The position numbers were made by a program, and so were the translations under genes. The notes below the pieces were generated by a model. That model worked only from the letters and a program-made list of their open reading frames with translations, had not been told where the DNA came from and searched no databases. A DNA stretch of 26,487 bases from Granulicella sp. (GTDB taxonomy: Bacteria; Acidobacteriota; Terriglobia; Terriglobales; Acidobacteriaceae): contig PKWK01000111.1 in the NCBI GenBank assembly GCA_003133205.1, forward strand, positions 14,146 through 40,632, in the 5' to 3' direction. This document shows positions 22,677 through 26,487 of this stretch, piece after piece; within the stretch, counting starts at the first letter, position 1, and every line of letters begins with the position of its first letter.

Positions 22677-23482
22677 GCGTGCTTGAACGGCTGAGCTTCA
22701 ATCAGATGACCGCTGATCCGTGGTCGCTTGAGCAAGTGGTCCGCGGCTGCTCGCGAGCCGGAATCTCAAACATCGGTGTGTGGAGACATAAACTCGAGGG
22801 CGACGTCGCGAAGGCGTCCGCAATGATTTGCAGCGCAGGGTTGCGCGTCTCCAGTTTGTGTCGCGGCGGGTGGTTCTCGGCGCCGACCGCTGAGGAGCGG
22901 CGCGAACGCATCGCGGATAATCGCGTTGCCATAGAGGAGGCTGCGATCCTTGGTGCGCCGGTGCTGGTGATGGTCTGTGGGCCAGCCAATGGGCAGACCC
23001 TGGATGACGCGCGGGCAACTGTGCTGGACGGACTGCTGGAGGTGCTGCCGGACGCGGAGAAGGCCGGTGTCGTGCTGGGCATTGAACCGCTGCATCCGAT
23101 GTACGCGGCGGAGCGCTCGGTTGTGGTGACCCTGCGGCAGGCGAACGATATTGTCGAGCGGCTTTCGAGTCCGGCGGCGGGCGTCGTCGTCGATGCCTTC
23201 CATGTGTGGTGGGACCCCGAGGTGATGACTCAGATCGAGCGTGCGCGCGGGAGAATTGTGGGTTTTCATGTGTCTGACTGGCCGGTGCCTCTGCCCGGCA
23301 TTCTGATGGGTCGCGCCATGATGGGCGATGGCGTGATCGAGTTGCGGAAGTTGCGGCAGGCCGTGGATTCTGCCGGCTATGACGGGCCGATTGAAGTCGA
23401 GATATTCAACGACGAAATATGGAAGAGTGCGGATGATGGGCTGCTGGAACTTATCCAGCGGCGTATCGTCGAATGTGTCTAA
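22673..23482 (+). CDS. Sugar phosphate isomerase/epimerase-like TIM barrel (AP_endonuc_2 family)
   Basis: Protein of 269 residues of the xylose-isomerase-like TIM-barrel superfamily. The metal-site residues appear in the usual order: E138 in LGIEPLHPM, D174 and H177 in VVVDAFHVWW, H199 in GFHVSDW, and an acidic residue near 241-243 in IEVEIF. Members epimerise or isomerise sugars, or eliminate/hydrate 3-keto-sugar intermediates, in cytosolic pathways. The ATG overlaps the DUF993 stop by ATGA, and the cupin gene follows 25 bases after the stop. It completes the coupled trio and probably works on the product or substrate of the Gfo/Idh enzyme. Confidence 0.88.
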   Translation: MSVLERLSFNQMTADPWSLEQVVRGCSRAGISNIGVWRHKLEGDVAKASAMICSAGLRVSSLCRGGWFSAPTAEERRERIADNRVAIEEAAILGAPVLVMVCGPANGQTLDDARATVLDGLLEVLPDAEKAGVVLGIEPLHPMYAAERSVVVTLRQANDIVERLSSPAAGVVVDAFHVWWDPEVMTQIERARGRIVGFHVSDWPVPLPGILMGRAMMGDGVIELRKLRQAVDSAGYDGPIEVEIFNDEIWKSADDGLLELIQRRIVECV

Positions 23483-23507
23483 GAATCACAGAAGGGTTGG
23501 AGGTCAA

Positions 23508-24146
23508 ATGAACATTCGGATTCCAACTGCAGTGGCCGCGTTGTGCATGGTCGCGATGCCAGTGGCTTTTGCAGCCTCAAGCGTGGAGAGAATCAGGAAC
23601 GAAAAGGTGTTGGTGACGGAGAGCACACTGGCGCCGGGTGAGTCGCAAGCGATTCCCGACAAACTGCCGAGCATGGTGGTGTACATGTCAGGAGGGACAG
23701 TTGAAGTCACGCCAACGGGTGGGAAGGCTTACACGGAGTCCGTCAAGCAGGGAGAGACCGTCTTCCAGGCGGCGCAGAAAGGCACTCTCAAGAACGCGGG
23801 CTCTTCGGCCGTGCACTTTACGCGCATCGAGTTTCTGGGCGTGGGCATTCAGGAGACGTGGGGTATGACGGGCTTGTCGCCGAATTACGTGATGCTGCTC
23901 GAGAACCAGTATGCGCGAGCTTACGACATCAAGATTCCCGCGCAGACGTTTGAGCCGCAGCATACGCACCATGATCGTGTGGTTGTCTGCCTCTCCGGAG
24001 CGGAGTTGGAGCACATTTTGCCTGGTGGGGAGAAGCAGCCTTCGACTCTGAAGACCGGTGAAGTGGGCTGGCGGTTGGGTGCGACGCACATCGGTCATAA
24101 TCTTGGCCATACGGATCTGTGGGTCATCGCGGTAGAGCCGAAGTGA
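23508..24146 (+). CDS. Exported cupin-domain protein
   Basis: Protein of 212 residues with a signal peptide (MNIRIPTAVAALCMVAMPVAFA). The start is fixed by a perfect GGAGGTC at 23499-23505; the longer frame from 23379 would run inside the previous gene. Two beta-barrel halves are visible. The first (about 60-110, VVYMSGGTVEVTP) lacks metal-binding histidines. The second holds a metal motif, PQHTHHDRVVVCLSGAELE, followed by HIGHNLGHTD-like sequence with further histidines, matching cupin motif 1 and part of motif 2. Probably a periplasmic metal cupin that binds or modifies a sugar-derived compound, or a sensor. No specific reaction can be named; position between the isomerase and GH28 genes links it to the same pathway. 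Confidence 0.82.
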   Translation: MNIRIPTAVAALCMVAMPVAFAASSVERIRNEKVLVTESTLAPGESQAIPDKLPSMVVYMSGGTVEVTPTGGKAYTESVKQGETVFQAAQKGTLKNAGSSAVHFTRIEFLGVGIQETWGMTGLSPNYVMLLENQYARAYDIKIPAQTFEPQHTHHDRVVVCLSGAELEHILPGGEKQPSTLKTGEVGWRLGATHIGHNLGHTDLWVIAVEPK

Positions 24147-24171
24147 CGACGTTTTGAGGAAAGGAACGCTG

Positions 24172-25764
24172 GTGCGCGCATCCTGCAACACGCTGTGCAA
24201 GGCCGTTTTGGTCGTGGTCCTGATTGCCTTTGCGACGGCGATGCAGGGGCAGGCTATGGCGGCGAGTTCCGGGCGGCAACTTTTCAATGTACTGGATTAT
24301 GGCGCGAAGAAGGATGCTTCCGCGCTGGCGACGGAGGCCTTTCGGGCTGCCATCCAGGCTGCAAAGGCTGCGGGTGGCGGGACCATTTATGTACCTCCGG
24401 GAAAGTACATTTCCGGGCCCATTGAGCTGTTCAGCAACATGACCCTGGATGTTGACGCGGGGGCAACGATTGCGTTTCCGGTGGCGCCGATACCGTTTGA
24501 GAGGACCAGATATCTTGGCGTTGAGACGTTGGCACCCATGGCGCTGATCGGTGGTCGCAACGTCGAGAATGTAACCGTTACGGGTCGGGGCACTCTTACG
24601 ACCGGCCTTTACGATGAATGGGCCAAGGCTTATGGGCCAGCGCCGGTGATTCCGGATAAGTCGGAGAATGCGAATGGCCCGCACTGGGATCACCTACTGA
24701 AGTCGCTCGAGGCGGGACAGCCAGTTTCGGAGGCAGAGTACCGGGAAGCCGCACCGGAGTTGCGACCGTCGTTTGTGTACTTCGAGAATGCGAAGAATGT
24801 GCTGGTGGAGAACGTGCGCATCGTTGGCGCGCCGATGTTCGTGGTGCATCTTCTCTACTCGGAGAACGCGACCGTGCGCAACGTGATGATCGAGGCGAAT
24901 CCGGGGCCGCATGTGAACGGGATCGTGGTGGATTCCAGCCGCTTCGTTCGTATCTCGGACGACTATATTGACACGGGTGACGACGGAATTGTGATCAAGG
25001 CGGGCAAAGACGCGGATGGGTTGCGGGTGAATCGTTCCAGCGAGAATGTAACGATTACGAACTGCACCGTGCATCATGCGCATGGTGCGGTCACGATTGG
25101 AAGCGAGACTTCGGGCAGCATCCGGAATGTTGTTGCCAGCAACATTACGGCGGTCGATACGGAGAATGGAATTCGGATCAAGAGCCGGCGAGGGCGAGGG
25201 GGTGTGGTCGAAGACGTGCGCTTCGACAACTGGACGATGGAGAATGTTGGCGCGGGGATTGTGGTTACGAGTTACTACGTGATGGGAGGCGAGGGAACGA
25301 CGGCGGAAGAGGCCGCCTCCAAACGCACGCCGGCGTTTCGGAATATCGCGATTAGCAACGTGACCATCAGCCACGCGAAGGCAGCAATTGATATCGAAGG
25401 GCTTCCTGAGATGCGCATCGCTGGATTGCGCTTGACCGATGTTGTGGCTTCCGGCAAGGCTGGGCTGCTGGCTACGTACACCGACGCGCTGGAGTTGCAC
25501 CATGTTCAGGTGAACTCGGAGAGTGGGCCGGATTTCACGATCGAGAATGCCTCCAACTTGCTGCTTGATGACGTGACGAGTGGAAAGCCCATCGCGGGCG
25601 CTCCGGTGCTGCGGCTTACCAAGAGCCCGGGAGCTATTCTGCGAGACAGCCGCGCGCTTCTGGGAACGGGCGTATTTCTTTCAGTTGGCGCCGGGGAACT
25701 GGGGTCGGTGTCTCTTTCGGGTAATGCTTTGGAAGCCGCCAAAACGCCGACGGAAGAGCGCTGA
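24172..25764 (+). CDS. Exported glycoside hydrolase family 28 (polygalacturonase-like) protein
   Basis: Right-handed beta-helix protein of 530 residues. The GTG at 24172 is taken as start because AGGAAAGGA stands seven bases upstream; the TTG at 24154 would overlap this ribosome site. A signal peptide covers about 1-30 (VLVVVLIAFATAM core, cut near AMAA). After the N-terminal FNVLDYGAKKDAS and GGGTIYVPPGKY motifs come the GH28 active-site blocks: YIDTGDDGIVIKAGKDA (D267, D270, D271), TVHHAHGAVTIGSE (H304, at the GHG/GHS site) and NGIRIKSRRGRGG (R335, K337). These fit hydrolysis of galacturonosyl or rhamnosyl linkages. Last gene of the operon starting at 19068; it likely supplies the sugar to be imported. 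Confidence 0.9.
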   Translation: MRASCNTLCKAVLVVVLIAFATAMQGQAMAASSGRQLFNVLDYGAKKDASALATEAFRAAIQAAKAAGGGTIYVPPGKYISGPIELFSNMTLDVDAGATIAFPVAPIPFERTRYLGVETLAPMALIGGRNVENVTVTGRGTLTTGLYDEWAKAYGPAPVIPDKSENANGPHWDHLLKSLEAGQPVSEAEYREAAPELRPSFVYFENAKNVLVENVRIVGAPMFVVHLLYSENATVRNVMIEANPGPHVNGIVVDSSRFVRISDDYIDTGDDGIVIKAGKDADGLRVNRSSENVTITNCTVHHAHGAVTIGSETSGSIRNVVASNITAVDTENGIRIKSRRGRGGVVEDVRFDNWTMENVGAGIVVTSYYVMGGEGTTAEEAASKRTPAFRNIAISNVTISHAKAAIDIEGLPEMRIAGLRLTDVVASGKAGLLATYTDALELHHVQVNSESGPDFTIENASNLLLDDVTSGKPIAGAPVLRLTKSPGAILRDSRALLGTGVFLSVGAGELGSVSLSGNALEAAKTPTEER

Positions 25765-25835
25765 ACATCAACGCTGCGGGATTCCGCCGGTATTGTGGCG
25801 AAAACGGCCCCGATGCGCCGTTGCTTCCCTCTATC

Positions 25836-25916
25836 TTGACGATAGATTGATACCTCTCTACCATTGGCCGCAAAACGGTACGTGTATTTGACGGGTTTCG
25901 AGCGACCGCATTCAAT
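25836..25916 (+). promoter_or_regulatory. Two candidate sigma70-type promoters before the dehydrogenase gene
   Basis: TTGACG (25836-25841) is followed after 17 bp by TACCAT (25859-25864). A second TTGACG (25888-25893) is followed after 17 bp by TTCAAT (25911-25916). Both -35 boxes match five of six consensus bases with ideal spacing, but the -10 boxes match only four. They could give the terminal gene its own transcription; no terminator was seen after the GH28 gene. Confidence 0.35.
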
Positions 25917-25970
25917 GGTTGTCAGGCATTACGACGAGAAGACGAGAAGATGACGGAGGACAAGAGGGTT

Positions 25971-26487
25971 ATGGCGAAGCTGGGATTTTTGGGACTAGGG
26001 ATCATGGGTGGGCCGATGGCGCGCAATCTGATTCGCGCGGGGCATGATGTGGCGCTGTGGTCGCACTCCGGCGGCAAGGCGGAGGCGCTGGCGAAGGAGG
26101 GTGGAACTGCCTGCCGCACGCCGGCCGAGGTGGCCAAGCGGAGCGAGTGTGTGTTTCTTTGCGTGGGCAATACGAAGATGTCGACCGAGGTGATCCTGGG
26201 GCCGGAGGGATTGGCGGCGGGGCGCTCTGGACCGCTGACGATTGTGGATTGCAGTACGGTGTCTCCCTCGGAGAGCCGCAGGACCGCGGCAACACTGGCG
26301 GAAAGCGGGATCGACTTTCTGGACGCGCCCTGTTCGGGATCGAAGGCCGGCGCAGAGGGAGCGTCATTGACGTTTATGGTGGGGGGCGATGAGCGAGTCT
26401 TTGAGCGGGTTCGGCCGTACCTCGAGGCGATGGGAAAGCAGCTTTATTCCTGCGGCGGTGCGGGGATGGGACTGCAGGCGAAGCTGT
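25971..26487 (+). CDS. Beta-hydroxyacid dehydrogenase (HIBADH/tartronate semialdehyde reductase family), partial
   Basis: The frame is open to the window edge, giving 172 residues of about 290 expected. It begins AKLGFLGLGIMGGPMARNL, the GLGxMGxPM dinucleotide-binding motif. The substrate motif DAPCSGSKAG is at 118-127, where relatives have DAPVSGG. The last visible residues, GAGMGLQAKL, contain the expected catalytic lysine (K171). The ATG at 25971 matches the usual length; an in-frame ATG at 25950 is possible, and a GGAGG lies between them. Family members interconvert small hydroxyacids and semialdehydes, for instance tartronate semialdehyde to glycerate, so it could reduce the aldehyde released by a lyase in the neighbouring operon. 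It is probably transcribed with, or just after, that operon. Confidence 0.88.
   Translation, partial: MAKLGFLGLGIMGGPMARNLIRAGHDVALWSHSGGKAEALAKEGGTACRTPAEVAKRSECVFLCVGNTKMSTEVILGPEGLAAGRSGPLTIVDCSTVSPSESRRTAATLAESGIDFLDAPCSGSKAGAEGASLTFMVGGDERVFERVRPYLEAMGKQLYSCGGAGMGLQAKL

Overview
The window looks like an accessory, carbohydrate-catabolism region from a soil bacterium, most likely a member of the Acidobacteriota (Terriglobia). This is inferred from high GC, Tat-exported Gfo/Idh/MocA and glycosidase-like proteins, a DUF6282-type exported amidohydrolase-fold protein, a caspase-like protein, many sugar-acid enzymes, and dispersed intergenic repeats of the 'TCATTCTGAGCG...' type. No taxonomic marker gene is present, so the assignment is tentative. 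No tRNA, rRNA, CRISPR array or transposase was recognised.

Layout. (1) 132-2281, minus strand: a DapA-family lyase translationally coupled to an MFS transporter. Divergent from it, 2402-4597 encodes a Tat-exported glycoside-hydrolase-like protein. (2) 4923-7325 is a gene graveyard. It holds a truncated Sel1-repeat protein, an orphan hydrophobic reading frame, a signal-peptide stub on the other strand, and two adjacent cytochrome bd-like membrane genes, each broken by an in-frame stop; the first also has a frame change and the second a lost 3' end. (3) 7383-9860, minus: a large exported caspase-like (C14) protein. (4) 10019-12246, plus: an overlapping pair, a Tat-exported Gfo/Idh/MocA oxidoreductase and a signal-peptide-bearing DUF6282-like metal hydrolase, convergent with a second DapA-family lyase (12233-13171). 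(5) 13172-13957: a degenerate ~30-bp repeat array, a strong hairpin and an N-terminal stub of a FAD/NAD oxidoreductase. (6) 13958-18848, minus: SDR, RraA-like aldolase, ACS-type MFS transporter and IlvD/Edd dehydratase, read in that order; the dehydratase is bracketed by short dispersed repeats. (7) 19068-25764, plus: a tight six-gene operon of MFS transporter, Gfo/Idh oxidoreductase, DUF993 TIM-barrel protein, AP_endonuc_2-type sugar isomerase/epimerase, exported cupin and exported GH28 family protein. It is followed by a beta-hydroxyacid dehydrogenase that runs off the end of the window.

How it may work together. The divergent operons at 18848/19068 share a 219-bp control region and together hold two importers, two dehydrogenases, a dehydratase and several carbon-carbon lyase candidates. 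The most economical reading is uptake and non-phosphorylative breakdown of sugars or sugar acids released outside the cytoplasm by the GH28 protein. The part with no function I can name is the overlapping trio Gfo/Idh - DUF993 - sugar isomerase (20359-23482). Its 4-bp start/stop overlaps indicate joint expression, and it is the best candidate here for an undescribed pathway. Three separate DapA-like TIM-barrel proteins in one window (1382, 12233, 21507) suggest several related substrates.
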